DNA from: an uncultured Colwellia sp.
GTDB taxonomy: Bacteria; Pseudomonadota; Gammaproteobacteria; Enterobacterales; Alteromonadaceae
DNA: 64,000 bases
NCBI GenBank assembly: GCA_913063325.1
Contig: CAJXYE010000003.1
Coordinates: forward strand, 1-64,000
Direction: 5' to 3'
Each line of letters opens with the position of its first letter. Within the stretch, counting starts at the first letter, position 1. Positions 46,192 to 55,449 of the stretch are shown here, piece by piece. The notes under the pieces were generated by a model. The model saw only the letters and a program-made list of their open reading frames with translations. It was not told the origin of the DNA and did no database searches. The position numbers were made by a program, and so were the translations under genes.

Positions 46192-48129
46192 ATGTGCGGT
46201 ATAGCAGGTTTTACGCAATTTCATCAGCAGCAAGGCTCTATTGATTCGCTGAAAGCAATGGGAGAGCGTATTTTTCACAGAGGACCTGACGCAGGTGGTG
46301 AATATTTAACAGATAAAGTTGGCTTGTGTCATCGTCGATTAGCTATTATTGATTTATCTGAAGCGGGTGTTCAGCCGATGAAATCAGCTGATGAACAAGT
46401 TGTCATCGCATTTAATGGTGAAATATATAACTTTTTAGAATTACGTGAAGAACTTATACTGCAAGGTGTTGAATTTAAATCGCATACCGATACAGAAGTA
46501 ATATTAGCCTTATATCAGACTATTGGCATTAAGCTACTCGATAAAATCAATGGCATGTTTGCTTTTGCTATCTGGGACAATATCAAACAAGAATTATTTG
46601 TTGCTCGTGACAGAATTGGCAAAAAACCATTGTACTATAGCTTTTTTAATAACGATCTTGTTTTTGCTTCAGAATTAAAAGCAATGTTAGCCCTGCCATC
46701 TATACCTAAAGATATTCGGTTAGACGCAGTGCATGACTTTTTTGCATATCAGTACATCCCAGATCCTAAAACAATCTTTCAAGGTATTCATAAGCTAGAA
46801 CCTGGCCATTACTTTACAGTAAATGAAAATGGCATTAAAAAACAGCAGTATTGGGATATATCTTTTGCTCAAACATCTAACGAATCAGAGCAAGTATTAA
46901 AAGAGAAAACACAAGCGCTTGCACGTAGTTGCACCAAACAACGAATGATATCAGACGTACCTTTAGGTGCCTTTTTAAGTGGTGGCGTTGACTCAAGTGG
47001 CGTGGTTGCACTCATGGCAAAAATAGCCGCTGAGAATAATGCCAAACCAATAACCACTTGTTCAATTGGTTTTGATGATGAAAAGTTTGATGAAACCGAG
47101 TTCGCACAAATGGTGGCAGATCAATACAATACCAATCATCACGAATTAACCGTACATCAAGATGTTGCATCAAGTTTAGAGCACATAGTATCCTTTTTTG
47201 ATGAACCCTTTGCGGACCCATCATTGGTGCCCACTTATTTCGTTTCACAACTTGCACGAGAAAAGGTGACCGTAGCTATTGCTGGCGATGGTGGCGATGA
47301 AGTCTTTGCGGGATATGAAAAATATTCAGCGGATCATTTGGAAAACAACTTACGCAATAAAACCCCTTCTTGGATAAGAAAAAAGGTTTTTCCTACTCTG
47401 GCAAATGTAGCACGTTCAATAAATATTAATGCCTGCCAACGAGCCAGTTCTTTATTAACCAGTTTAAGTGTTGAGCCTGCTATGGGCTTTTATATCTCTA
47501 ATTCATTTATCAAAGATGCAACATGGAAAACACTGATAAATGATAAAACTAAAGTTGAACTTGGCGATTATCACCCTTCAAAAGTAACGACAGGTTTTTA
47601 TGATAAATGTGATGGAAAAGATCATTTGTCGCGTATTTTATATACGGATATGAAAACCTACTTACCTGGCGATATTTTAGTAAAAGTTGATCGCATGAGC
47701 ATGGCTAACTCATTAGAAGTTCGTGCCCCCATTCTTGATTATAAGTTAATGGAGTTTGCTTGTACTATCCCCTCTGATTTGAAATTCAATACAAAAGACG
47801 GAAGGGTTGAAAAGAAATACTTATTAAAAGAAGCCTTTAAAGATTATCTACCGGATGACATTTTATACCGTAAAAAAATGGGGTTTTCAGTGCCACTTGC
47901 CTCTTGGTTACGTAATGAACTAAAAGCCATAACAGAAGATCGCTTATTAAATAGAGATAAAGGTTTGTGTGATTACTTCAAGAAAGATGAAATTGCTAAG
48001 CTTTGGCATGAACACAAAACAGAAAAGAAAGACAATGCTACCGTATTATGGAGCATGTTAATGTTTCAAATGTGGTGGGATAAATATATGAATGATAGCA
48101 ATTCTATTAAAACGACTGAAACTAAATAA
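46192..48129 (+). CDS. XrtA-associated amidotransferase (asparagine synthase type)
   Basis: Glutamine-dependent amidotransferase of the AsnB family, of the kind linked with exosortase A loci. The 645-residue product begins MCGIAGF, with the catalytic Cys2 free after removal of methionine, RGPDAGGEY and the class-II glutaminase domain to about 200. The synthetase domain has the ATP pyrophosphatase motif LSGGVDSSGVVAL (about 263-275) and SIGFDDEKFDETEFA. It ends with LWSMLMFQMWWDKYMN. It probably amidates a sugar or uronic acid, or an associated peptide. The 55-bp gap before it has a good GGAAGTAA ribosome site. Confidence 0.93.
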   Translation: MCGIAGFTQFHQQQGSIDSLKAMGERIFHRGPDAGGEYLTDKVGLCHRRLAIIDLSEAGVQPMKSADEQVVIAFNGEIYNFLELREELILQGVEFKSHTDTEVILALYQTIGIKLLDKINGMFAFAIWDNIKQELFVARDRIGKKPLYYSFFNNDLVFASELKAMLALPSIPKDIRLDAVHDFFAYQYIPDPKTIFQGIHKLEPGHYFTVNENGIKKQQYWDISFAQTSNESEQVLKEKTQALARSCTKQRMISDVPLGAFLSGGVDSSGVVALMAKIAAENNAKPITTCSIGFDDEKFDETEFAQMVADQYNTNHHELTVHQDVASSLEHIVSFFDEPFADPSLVPTYFVSQLAREKVTVAIAGDGGDEVFAGYEKYSADHLENNLRNKTPSWIRKKVFPTLANVARSININACQRASSLLTSLSVEPAMGFYISNSFIKDATWKTLINDKTKVELGDYHPSKVTTGFYDKCDGKDHLSRILYTDMKTYLPGDILVKVDRMSMANSLEVRAPILDYKLMEFACTIPSDLKFNTKDGRVEKKYLLKEAFKDYLPDDILYRKKMGFSVPLASWLRNELKAITEDRLLNRDKGLCDYFKKDEIAKLWHEHKTEKKDNATVLWSMLMFQMWWDKYMNDSNSIKTTETK

Positions 48130-48134
48130 TATAT

Positions 48135-49193
48135 ATGCAACAACGAAATATCTCACTAGACTTGTTAAGGTCTATAGCCATATTAATGGTGTTTATTGGC
48201 CATACGGTATTAAGTTATGGCGCACCTGAAATACTTGCCCCTTTACAGTTTGGTGGTACAGGTGTGGATTTATTTTTTGTTCTATCAGGTTGGCTTATTG
48301 GCTATCAGTTATTTAACGAATTACATAGACACGGAAATATTGACGTAAAACGTTTTTGGATCAGAAGATGGATGAGAACCTTACCAGCTTATTATGCGGT
48401 GTTGATATTCACTATTGGTCAGCAACTTGTAACAAAAAATGATTTTGAGATTCCATTTGATTACTTTGTTTTCTTGCAAAACTATAACCAACCATTCTCA
48501 ATATTTTCTGTAAGTTGGTCTTTGTGTGTTGAAGAGCAGTTTTACCTCGTTATTGCCCCGCTAATTGTCTTTTTAGCTAAACTAACTCGTCAACAACGCA
48601 CCCTAGTCTTAATTTTACTGATTTCTTTACCCACATTATTCAGAGGATTAGAGTTATATAACAACTTAGAAGAGACTCATGTACGTTGGGATTGCTGCTT
48701 AATGGGCATATTGTTAGCAAATATTAAGTTTTCATATCCTACATTTTGGCAACGTTTACTGAGTATAGGACCTAAGTTTGCGCTTATCAGTTTGTTTGTA
48801 TACTTAGGCTTTTACTATTTAAGATGGTATCCCTTAGATTTTGCATTCCAGCCAAGCAAATTAATACTAGCATTTATTTTTAGTAGCTGGATCCTTTGGG
48901 CAAATGTAAAGAAACTTTCGTTTGGTAATAAAATAAACCAAATGATTTACTATATTTCAACACGTTCATATGCAATTTACTTATTACACCCGGATGCCCT
49001 AGCAATTACTCGGCGATTATTTTCCGACCAACTTTTTATTGTTTATATATTAATAGCTTTTATAATATCCTGTTGTGCAGCAGAACTACTTTATCGCTTT
49101 ATCGAGTTACCTTTTATGAATATGCGAAAGGACTACAGCGCTTCTCAGTCTAGACCTAAATTAGCAAGTAACTCTGTGCAGGACGTTACCTAA
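48135..49193 (+). CDS. Acyltransferase, OafA/acyltransferase-3 family
   Basis: Multi-pass membrane acyltransferase; expected to O-acetylate exopolysaccharide. The 352-residue product starts QRNISLDLLRSIAILMVFIGHTVL, with the family's R-x10-H motif (about residues 11-22), then FGGTGVDLFFVLSGWLIGYQLF (about 40-61) and VSWSLCVEEQFYLVIAPLIV (about 125-144), all hallmarks. About ten membrane segments. It lies 5 bp after the amidotransferase. A second, diverged acyltransferase is at 51173. Confidence 0.9.
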   Translation: MQQRNISLDLLRSIAILMVFIGHTVLSYGAPEILAPLQFGGTGVDLFFVLSGWLIGYQLFNELHRHGNIDVKRFWIRRWMRTLPAYYAVLIFTIGQQLVTKNDFEIPFDYFVFLQNYNQPFSIFSVSWSLCVEEQFYLVIAPLIVFLAKLTRQQRTLVLILLISLPTLFRGLELYNNLEETHVRWDCCLMGILLANIKFSYPTFWQRLLSIGPKFALISLFVYLGFYYLRWYPLDFAFQPSKLILAFIFSSWILWANVKKLSFGNKINQMIYYISTRSYAIYLLHPDALAITRRLFSDQLFIVYILIAFIISCCAAELLYRFIELPFMNMRKDYSASQSRPKLASNSVQDVT

Positions 49194-49263
49194 ATGGTAT
49201 GTTTTTGTTGCCATAAGTATGCGTCATTCTCCTTATTAATTAATAAATTAGCAAACCACTAAT

Positions 49264-50844
49264 ATGATAGAAAATGGAAATTCGATCCCACATAAAGCTA
49301 AACTCGCGTGCCAAATATGTATTGTTGGTGGCGGAGTAGCCGGTATTGTTTTAGCAAACGAACTTAAAGATCATTTCGAAGATATAATACTTGTTGAATC
49401 TGGCGACATAAATTATCAACAAGAAAGCCAAGATCTTTATCAGGCGGAAAGGTTTCCATCTCCCTTACCCGATCCACACTATGCAAGACTACGATTTTTG
49501 GGGGGCAGTAGTAATCACTGGCAAAATAATACCTCTCCATTAGACCCTATAGACTTTGAGCATAGAGAATGGATACCTAATAGCGGCTGGCCAATATCTT
49601 ACAGCGATTTGTCTGTGCATTACATAAAAGCACAGTTTTATTGTGGTGTAGAAACAGATGGTTATCAAACCAATTACTGGACAAAAAAATTAAATAAAAT
49701 CGATTTAGTCGCTAACTCAAAAATTCTACAAACTAGGATAACTAAGGCTTCGAATCCTCCAGTTCGTTTTTTTGCACAGCATGGTCAAGCAATTGTAGAT
49801 ACAAAGAATATAAGGATACTAACCAATAGTAACCTCGTTGATATTGATTATGACAAGCAAACAAAAAAAGCTAAAAATATTACCATTATAAATAACAAAG
49901 GCAATAGCTTTACACTACACGCAGATACTTTTGTAATCGGTTTAGGTGGTCTTGAAAACGCTAGGATTTTATTAGCATTTAATGAAAAATATGAAAATAA
50001 GCTCGGGAATCAAGGTGATAAAGTTGGCCGCTACTTCATGGAACATCCTACGCCTAGAGCCGCTCACTTATTTACCGAAAAGCCAGAGAGTTTTGATTTC
50101 TATCAAGCTTCACTTCTAAAACAGAAATATGTACTTGGCTTTCTAACATTATCTAATGATGCATTACGACAAAACAAAACCACTAACCTAAGAATGCCAA
50201 TGGTGCCCGTTAGCGAATATACCATTTCTGATGGCATATCTTCTTCTCATATATTGGGGGAAGCCCTATCTGATTTAACATTACCAGAAGACACCGCTTC
50301 CCACTTGTATAACATTATTTCTGATATGGATATGGTTCTTGAAGCAATAGCACGTAAGAAATTTGATTCGCATTTATTTGACGACGCTAATAACGTTGGT
50401 GGGTTTGAAATTCCCATGATGATGGAGCAAACACCAAGTGAAGATAATCGCATAAAATTAGGCACAAAACGAGATGCACTTGGCATACCTAAAATAATTA
50501 TTGACTACAAAATCAGTGATTCAGATAAGAATAGATTATGGACATCCTTAGAAGTTGTGGCACAAGAAATAGGCGCGCAATCATTAGGAAGATTAAAGTT
50601 ACTTAAAAATCGTGCTAGTCGAATCTGGAATGATCAGCTCGGATTTAGTAATCATCATATGGGCACCACCCGTATGAGTACTACTCCAGAAACAGGAGTA
50701 GTGGACAGTAACCAACTAGTTTTCGGTACCGAAAATCTATATATAACGGGTTCTTCCGTATTTTCTACCGGTGGTAATGTTCCACCAACATTAACCATAG
50801 TAGCTATGACTATTCGCCTTGCTGAGCATTTAAAAAATGGATAA
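49264..50844 (+). CDS. GMC-family FAD-dependent sugar/alcohol dehydrogenase
   Basis: FAD-dependent oxidoreductase of the glucose-methanol-choline family. The 526-residue product has the N-terminal dinucleotide-binding motif QICIVGGGVAGIVLANEL (about 17-34), ARLRFLGGSSNHWQNNTSPL (about 75-94), FVIGLGGLENARILLAF (about 222-238) and the C-terminal catalytic region FSNHHMGTTRMSTTPETGVVD (His464/465), ending with FSTGGNVPPTLTIVAMTIRLAEHL, where an Asn occupies the usual second catalytic position area. It overlaps the next gene by 8 bp. That gene encodes a small Tat-leader protein, resembling the GMC/small-subunit pairs of fructose and glucose dehydrogenases. Confidence 0.9.
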   Translation: MIENGNSIPHKAKLACQICIVGGGVAGIVLANELKDHFEDIILVESGDINYQQESQDLYQAERFPSPLPDPHYARLRFLGGSSNHWQNNTSPLDPIDFEHREWIPNSGWPISYSDLSVHYIKAQFYCGVETDGYQTNYWTKKLNKIDLVANSKILQTRITKASNPPVRFFAQHGQAIVDTKNIRILTNSNLVDIDYDKQTKKAKNITIINNKGNSFTLHADTFVIGLGGLENARILLAFNEKYENKLGNQGDKVGRYFMEHPTPRAAHLFTEKPESFDFYQASLLKQKYVLGFLTLSNDALRQNKTTNLRMPMVPVSEYTISDGISSSHILGEALSDLTLPEDTASHLYNIISDMDMVLEAIARKKFDSHLFDDANNVGGFEIPMMMEQTPSEDNRIKLGTKRDALGIPKIIIDYKISDSDKNRLWTSLEVVAQEIGAQSLGRLKLLKNRASRIWNDQLGFSNHHMGTTRMSTTPETGVVDSNQLVFGTENLYITGSSVFSTGGNVPPTLTIVAMTIRLAEHLKNG

Positions 50845-51169
50845 AAACAGAAGAAAACTATTAAAAGCATTGTCCGTATTTTCAGTGACAACAATCAGTG
50901 CACCATTATTCGCTGGTTTAGGAGGGTACAAGCATCCTAATTCAACACACGAGTTATTTAATTTGGCTTTAAAAACTTGGCAAAAATCGGAAGATATATG
51001 CCCAGCATTATATATTGAACAAATAGGAATAAGCCAAGTCAACTACAAATATATACAAAAAAATCAATTTGTTGCTGGCGAAATTATTGAGCTTGATGGC
51101 TTAGTTCTCAGCAAATATGAAGTGGCAGGCCTTGCCAATATTGCATTAATTATTAAGGAGCAGAACTAA
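50837..51169 (+). CDS. Tat-leader small subunit-like protein partnered with the GMC dehydrogenase
   Basis: The 110-residue product starts MDKNRRKLLKALSVFSVTTISAPLFA, a twin-arginine motif (NRRKLLKAL) and hydrophobic core. The mature part is about 84 residues, ending in YEVAGLANIALIIKEQN; DGLVLSKYEVAGLANIAL resembles the C-terminal part of small subunits of FAD-GDH/fructose dehydrogenase. It overlaps the GMC gene by 8 bp and ends 3 bp before an acyltransferase. The most likely role is to carry the folded FAD subunit through the Tat system. The mature domain is shorter than known small subunits, so this remains an inference. Confidence 0.65.
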   Translation: MDKNRRKLLKALSVFSVTTISAPLFAGLGGYKHPNSTHELFNLALKTWQKSEDICPALYIEQIGISQVNYKYIQKNQFVAGEIIELDGLVLSKYEVAGLANIALIIKEQN

Positions 51170-51172
51170 ACA

Positions 51173-52234
51173 ATGTTCGGTTTATTAAGAACAATTCTTG
51201 CTATCAATGTTGTTGCCTATCATATTCTAAAAGTTCCAGCTATTGGGCCTTATGCTGTATATTCTTTTTTCATATTGAGTGGTTTTTTAATGACCATGAT
51301 TATGCAAAAAACATATGGTTATACTTTATTAGGCTTTAAAAACTACGCATCAAACAGACTTTTAAGGCTGTATCCAATTTATTGGATATTAATGCTTGTT
51401 ACCTTGATAATAATCTATTTTGTTGGCAATGACATTGCACAAGAATTTCATCATAGCTTGAGAGTCCCTACAACTTGGCAGGAATTCCTTATTAATACTT
51501 TAATGATATTTCCTGGGTTAATGGAATATCCGACACGTGTATTACCAGCCACATGGGCACTAACCATAGAGCTGTTTTTTTACCTATTGATTGGTTTAGG
51601 AATATCTAGGAATAGAAAGGTAACACTTGTGTGGTTTATCTCTAGCATAAGTTATATGGTATTTATTATGTATTCTACTAAAGCTATTGCCTATGACTAT
51701 GGTAGCCTATTAACAGCTTCACTCCCTTTCTCTCTGGGGGCTTTTATCTATCACTACAAGCAATCACTCTATTCTTTGCTGGAGAGATATATTCCATTAA
51801 AAGTAAGCTTACCATTATTTATTGTTAATTTAGCACTAAGCCTTTCTTTACCAATATTTTGGTCAGACTCTTTTAGTTGGAAAATGAGTTTCATTTTTGA
51901 GACTTTAAATATTGCATTAACAGCTTGCCTAATTCTTCAATTACAAAACATTAAAACAAACAAAAAATGGATGACGCTGGATAAAAAAATTGGAGACTAT
52001 TCCTATCCTATATATATATTCCACTGGACCGCTGCGCTCATTGTTTTCTGGTTGCTTACAGTGCCGAATATTCAAATATCAAAGCTCAATAACGATATAG
52101 TTATATTTTTAGGTGCATTGGCTATTTCCTATGTAATCGGATCGTTTGCTAATAAATTCAATGATAAATACATAGAAAAATTAAGGAAGAAAAATAGGAA
52201 GGTAAAGGGGAAAAGGAATTTGGCTAAAGTATGA
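51173..52234 (+). CDS. Second acyltransferase-3 family protein
   Basis: Membrane acyltransferase of 353 residues: LLRTILAINVVAYHILKVP (about 4-22, R-x9-H motif), YAVYSFFILSGFLMTMIMQKTYGYT (about 28-52), YPTRVLPATWALTIELFFYLLIGL (about 119-142), then a C-terminal membrane segment, KKIGDYSYPIYIFHWTAALIVFW. It has about ten membrane segments and is clearly diverged from the acyltransferase at 48135. It overlaps the ligase-like gene by 4 bp (ATGA). Probably O-acetylates a different sugar position, but substrate cannot be read. Confidence 0.88.
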   Translation: MFGLLRTILAINVVAYHILKVPAIGPYAVYSFFILSGFLMTMIMQKTYGYTLLGFKNYASNRLLRLYPIYWILMLVTLIIIYFVGNDIAQEFHHSLRVPTTWQEFLINTLMIFPGLMEYPTRVLPATWALTIELFFYLLIGLGISRNRKVTLVWFISSISYMVFIMYSTKAIAYDYGSLLTASLPFSLGAFIYHYKQSLYSLLERYIPLKVSLPLFIVNLALSLSLPIFWSDSFSWKMSFIFETLNIALTACLILQLQNIKTNKKWMTLDKKIGDYSYPIYIFHWTAALIVFWLLTVPNIQISKLNNDIVIFLGALAISYVIGSFANKFNDKYIEKLRKKNRKVKGKRNLAKV

Positions 52235-53583
52235 GAGATGTAGTTGTTCTAATAATTATTTTATTATTTTTAATTATAGCGTTTCGCGATAGTATTGGTG
52301 GGATGATAGCTTATTGGTGGTTTGCTATTTTTAGACCACAAGACTGGGTCTACATGGATCTCACTAGCTTTCGATTCCCGATGATCGCCACACTTTTATT
52401 TTTTATACCATCAATGCTTAGAGGCAAGTATCCAACATTGAAAGACAGTATCGCAGTGCTGATGGTTATTTTTTATCTATTAATGTTACTTTCAAATACT
52501 GTTAACGGCTGTAGTGATATTTATCAAGTTATTGAACCAATTCTGTATATGTTTTTATTGCTTTTTGCTGTATTCCTTTCAGTATCCGTCATTGAAAATA
52601 AACAACACCTGATATATTTAATCGCGATTGTTGGTTTATCATTAGGGTTTTATGCAGGAAAAGCAGGAATAAGTGCAATAATTGGTGGTGGTTATTCTAG
52701 TTATGGCTCTTCGAATATGGGAGGTATATTCTCAGGGAGTAATGCTTTTGCAATGGGCAGTGGTATTTTACTGTTTTTTCTTATTTTCATCTACCAGCAA
52801 TGCTCAAATAGCAACTCAAAAAAATTGTTTCCAAAGTACTTAGTTATTCATCCAAAATTATTTTCAATTGCTATGTTATTAATTGTTATCGGTACTATTT
52901 TTAATATTATAACTTTGTCTTCTCGTGGTTCTGCCATAGCAACATTATTAGCGTTAGTTTTACTTTTTATGTTAAATGGAAAATGGTTTAAAAAAGCACT
53001 CTTAATGGTACCTTTACTTGCTATAGCTTTTACAGTAGTGCCTCTTCCTGAGGGCTATGAACAACGTATTAAATCGGCTTTTGCTGATGAAGAAAATTTG
53101 GATGCGTCTGCTGCATCTAGACCTCACTTTTGGCAAGTAGCAACAACAATGACTAAAAGTTATCCAATAGGCGTCGGTCCTGGTTGTTTTCGAGAATATT
53201 ACGATCTATTTGATCATAGCAATGGCCAATACAAGCGTGCTCGAGATGTTCATAGTAGTCATTTTCAGGTACTTGCCGAGCTAGGTTATTTGGGGATTAT
53301 CACTTGGGTATTGTTGTTTTCATTTACTTACCTTCGATTATTTAAACTTCGTGGATTAGTTAAAGCAAATGAAAAATATATTGATAATCCAATATTCTAT
53401 ACGCAATTATGCAATGCAATTATTTGCAGTATCACTGTTTACCTTATTGGTGGATCGCTTTATTCTCTAGCATTCAATGATTTAATATGGCTAAATTTTG
53501 GTATTACCATCATATTGACAAAGTTGATAAAGGGAGAAATATCTTCAATACCAACAAGCGTTCAGAAGCCAAGTAAAGTCTAG
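52231..53583 (+). CDS. XrtA-associated O-antigen ligase/polymerase-like protein
   Basis: Membrane protein of the Wzy/WaaL superfamily, of the form called O-glycosylation ligase in exosortase-A loci. The 450-residue product has about twelve membrane segments starting MRDVVVLIIILLFLIIAFRDSIGGMIAYWW, a periplasmic loop near 285-340, and the usual motif region SRPHFWQVATTMTKSYPIGVGPGCFREYYDLFDHSNG (about 294-330), with HSSHFQVLAELGYLGI. It could polymerise repeat units or link polysaccharide to a lipid or protein. Its start overlaps the acyltransferase gene. Confidence 0.85.
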   Translation: MRDVVVLIIILLFLIIAFRDSIGGMIAYWWFAIFRPQDWVYMDLTSFRFPMIATLLFFIPSMLRGKYPTLKDSIAVLMVIFYLLMLLSNTVNGCSDIYQVIEPILYMFLLLFAVFLSVSVIENKQHLIYLIAIVGLSLGFYAGKAGISAIIGGGYSSYGSSNMGGIFSGSNAFAMGSGILLFFLIFIYQQCSNSNSKKLFPKYLVIHPKLFSIAMLLIVIGTIFNIITLSSRGSAIATLLALVLLFMLNGKWFKKALLMVPLLAIAFTVVPLPEGYEQRIKSAFADEENLDASAASRPHFWQVATTMTKSYPIGVGPGCFREYYDLFDHSNGQYKRARDVHSSHFQVLAELGYLGIITWVLLFSFTYLRLFKLRGLVKANEKYIDNPIFYTQLCNAIICSITVYLIGGSLYSLAFNDLIWLNFGITIILTKLIKGEISSIPTSVQKPSKV

Positions 53584-53585
53584 AC

Positions 53586-54161
53586 TTAGAGACCAACAGC
53601 CAACCAACTTAGTGATGCTTGAGAAATTCGAGTATCACACCAAGTATGGAAACTAAGGACAAAAGAACTTGTAGTAATATTGCTTACTTTGGCTTTCAAT
53701 CTATGATCAGGCCCGTTCGCAAAATCTAACGTTTGAAAAGATGCCAATACATGAGGAACTGAAAGAAATGGTGAATCGAATTTGATTATATTTTCAACCA
53801 GCCCCTTTTTGCCATTGCATTGCTTTGACTGCATCAACTCAGGAAATTGTTGCGTAGACAAACTAACAGCTCCGCTTTGAACCTGCATCAAGTTCTGCTC
53901 ACTACGAACATCATTAACCAACCCGTTAATTAAGGATAATTGATTATTAATAGCTTTATTTTTTCTTTTTATATCAATTAATAAGAGATCTATTTGATGT
54001 TGTTGGTCTAAAAGTTTCTTAGTAATGTTGGTACTTGAATTTGTTAAGGTATGTAGTACGATATCTTCTACTTTAGACGGTAGTACAAGTAGCATAGTCA
54101 CTAGGGTCACAATGACACTGCTACTAATTATTATAATTGGGAAAAGCTGTTTTTTTATCAT
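53586..54161 (-). CDS. Membrane-anchored H-type lectin domain protein
   Basis: The 191-residue product has an N-terminal membrane segment (LFPIIIISSSVIVTLVTMLLVL, about 6-27), a coiled coil (about 40-95) and a C-terminal domain resembling the H-type (GalNAc-binding) lectin fold: SGAVSLSTQQFPE, then IIKFDSPFLSVPHVLASFQTLD and RLKAKVSNITTSSFVLSFHTWCDTRISQASLSWLAVGL. The lectin domain would face the periplasm. It is the only minus-strand gene in the middle of the operon and ends 3 bp after the ligase stop, convergent with it. A role in binding the polymer or a glycan at the cell surface is inferred. Confidence 0.65.
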   Translation of the reverse strand: MIKKQLFPIIIISSSVIVTLVTMLLVLPSKVEDIVLHTLTNSSTNITKKLLDQQHQIDLLLIDIKRKNKAINNQLSLINGLVNDVRSEQNLMQVQSGAVSLSTQQFPELMQSKQCNGKKGLVENIIKFDSPFLSVPHVLASFQTLDFANGPDHRLKAKVSNITTSSFVLSFHTWCDTRISQASLSWLAVGL

Positions 54162-54320
54162 GAGTTATCTTATAAACATATAGTGTTAATTTTCATAATT
54201 TAAAGTAACATATCTACTATGTAAACACGTTATTAAATATTCGTCTCCATTTGGTTATAAATTTAAATAATTATTAATAACTCTGTGAAATAGTGTGTCT
54301 GATTCAGCTGAACAAATAAA

Positions 54321-55436
54321 ATGAAAAAAACAAATATAATGCACATAACCTTTGATATGCGTATCGGAGGCACTGAAATGGTTATTAAAAATATACTCGA
54401 TGGCAGTGACACTAATTTATTTACAATGACAATTCTCTGCATAGAATCACCCTTAGGTCCATTTGCTGAAGATCTTAAAAAAGACAACATTCGATTTTTC
54501 GAACTCGCCCGTCAGCCTGGTTTTGACATAAATTTAATTAAAAAAATTCGCTGTATCATAAAAAATAACAATATAGATATTATTCATTGTCATCAGTATA
54601 CCCCATGGGTATACGGTGTAATCGGTGCTGCGTTCACTAAAACAAGAGTTCTTTTTACCGAACATGGTCGCTTTTATCCAGATTCAAGTACCTGGAAACG
54701 CAAATTAGTTAACCCAATCCTCAATTTATTTACTGATCAGGTAACGGCAATTTCAAAAGCAACTCAACAAGCTTTGGTTGAATTTGAAAATATTAACGAA
54801 ACATCAATTGATGTTGTATATAACGGTATAACGCCTTTAGCCGTTATTCAATCTGACGTCGAGAAATTAAGAATAGAATTATCTATCGCTGAGAGCCATA
54901 ATATTCTCGGTACTATCGCTCGTTTCGATCCGATAAAAAATCATATTATGATGTTAAAAGCTTTTGCGTTAGTACTGGAACAACAGCCAAATACTACCCT
55001 AATTATCGTCGGCGACGGCGAAGAGCGTGAAAATATTGAAGCTTGTATCAAACAACAGAACTTAGCTCAAAACGTAATTTTAACGGGCTATCAAACAAAG
55101 CCACATAATTACTTAGCTTTAATGGATATATACTTGTTATCATCCTTTAGCGAAGGAACCTCGATGACACTTTTAGAAGCTATGTCGTTAGGTAAACCTT
55201 GTGTGGTAACAGATGCAGGGGGTAATCCTGAAATAGTGATAGATGGAGAAAATGGTTTTGTTACACCAAATGATAATGCTCAAAAGTTTGCTCAAGGAAT
55301 AACAAATATTCTAGAATCAACTGTGACCACACATCAATTTGGTCAAGCATCAAAAAGTAGGTTTGATTCTTATTTTTCTGAAATCAATATGAACATAAAA
55401 TACCATTATTTATATAACCAAGTCATACCAAGGTAA
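54321..55436 (+). CDS. Glycosyltransferase, GT4 family
   Basis: The 371-residue product has IMHITFDMRIGGTEMVIKNIL (about 5-25), then IIHCHQYTPWVYGVIGA and the C-terminal donor domain with ILGTIARFDPIKNHIMMLKAF (about 195-215), IIVGDGEERENIEACI (about 227-242), and YLLSSFSEGTSMTLLEAMSLGKPCVVTDAGGNPEIV (about 273-308, E-x7-E motif). It is divergent from the lectin gene across a 159-bp gap, so it probably starts a new transcript with the sulfotransferase and flippase genes. Confidence 0.9.
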   Translation: MKKTNIMHITFDMRIGGTEMVIKNILDGSDTNLFTMTILCIESPLGPFAEDLKKDNIRFFELARQPGFDINLIKKIRCIIKNNNIDIIHCHQYTPWVYGVIGAAFTKTRVLFTEHGRFYPDSSTWKRKLVNPILNLFTDQVTAISKATQQALVEFENINETSIDVVYNGITPLAVIQSDVEKLRIELSIAESHNILGTIARFDPIKNHIMMLKAFALVLEQQPNTTLIIVGDGEERENIEACIKQQNLAQNVILTGYQTKPHNYLALMDIYLLSSFSEGTSMTLLEAMSLGKPCVVTDAGGNPEIVIDGENGFVTPNDNAQKFAQGITNILESTVTTHQFGQASKSRFDSYFSEINMNIKYHYLYNQVIPR

Positions 55437-55449
55437 TTAGATTATTAAT

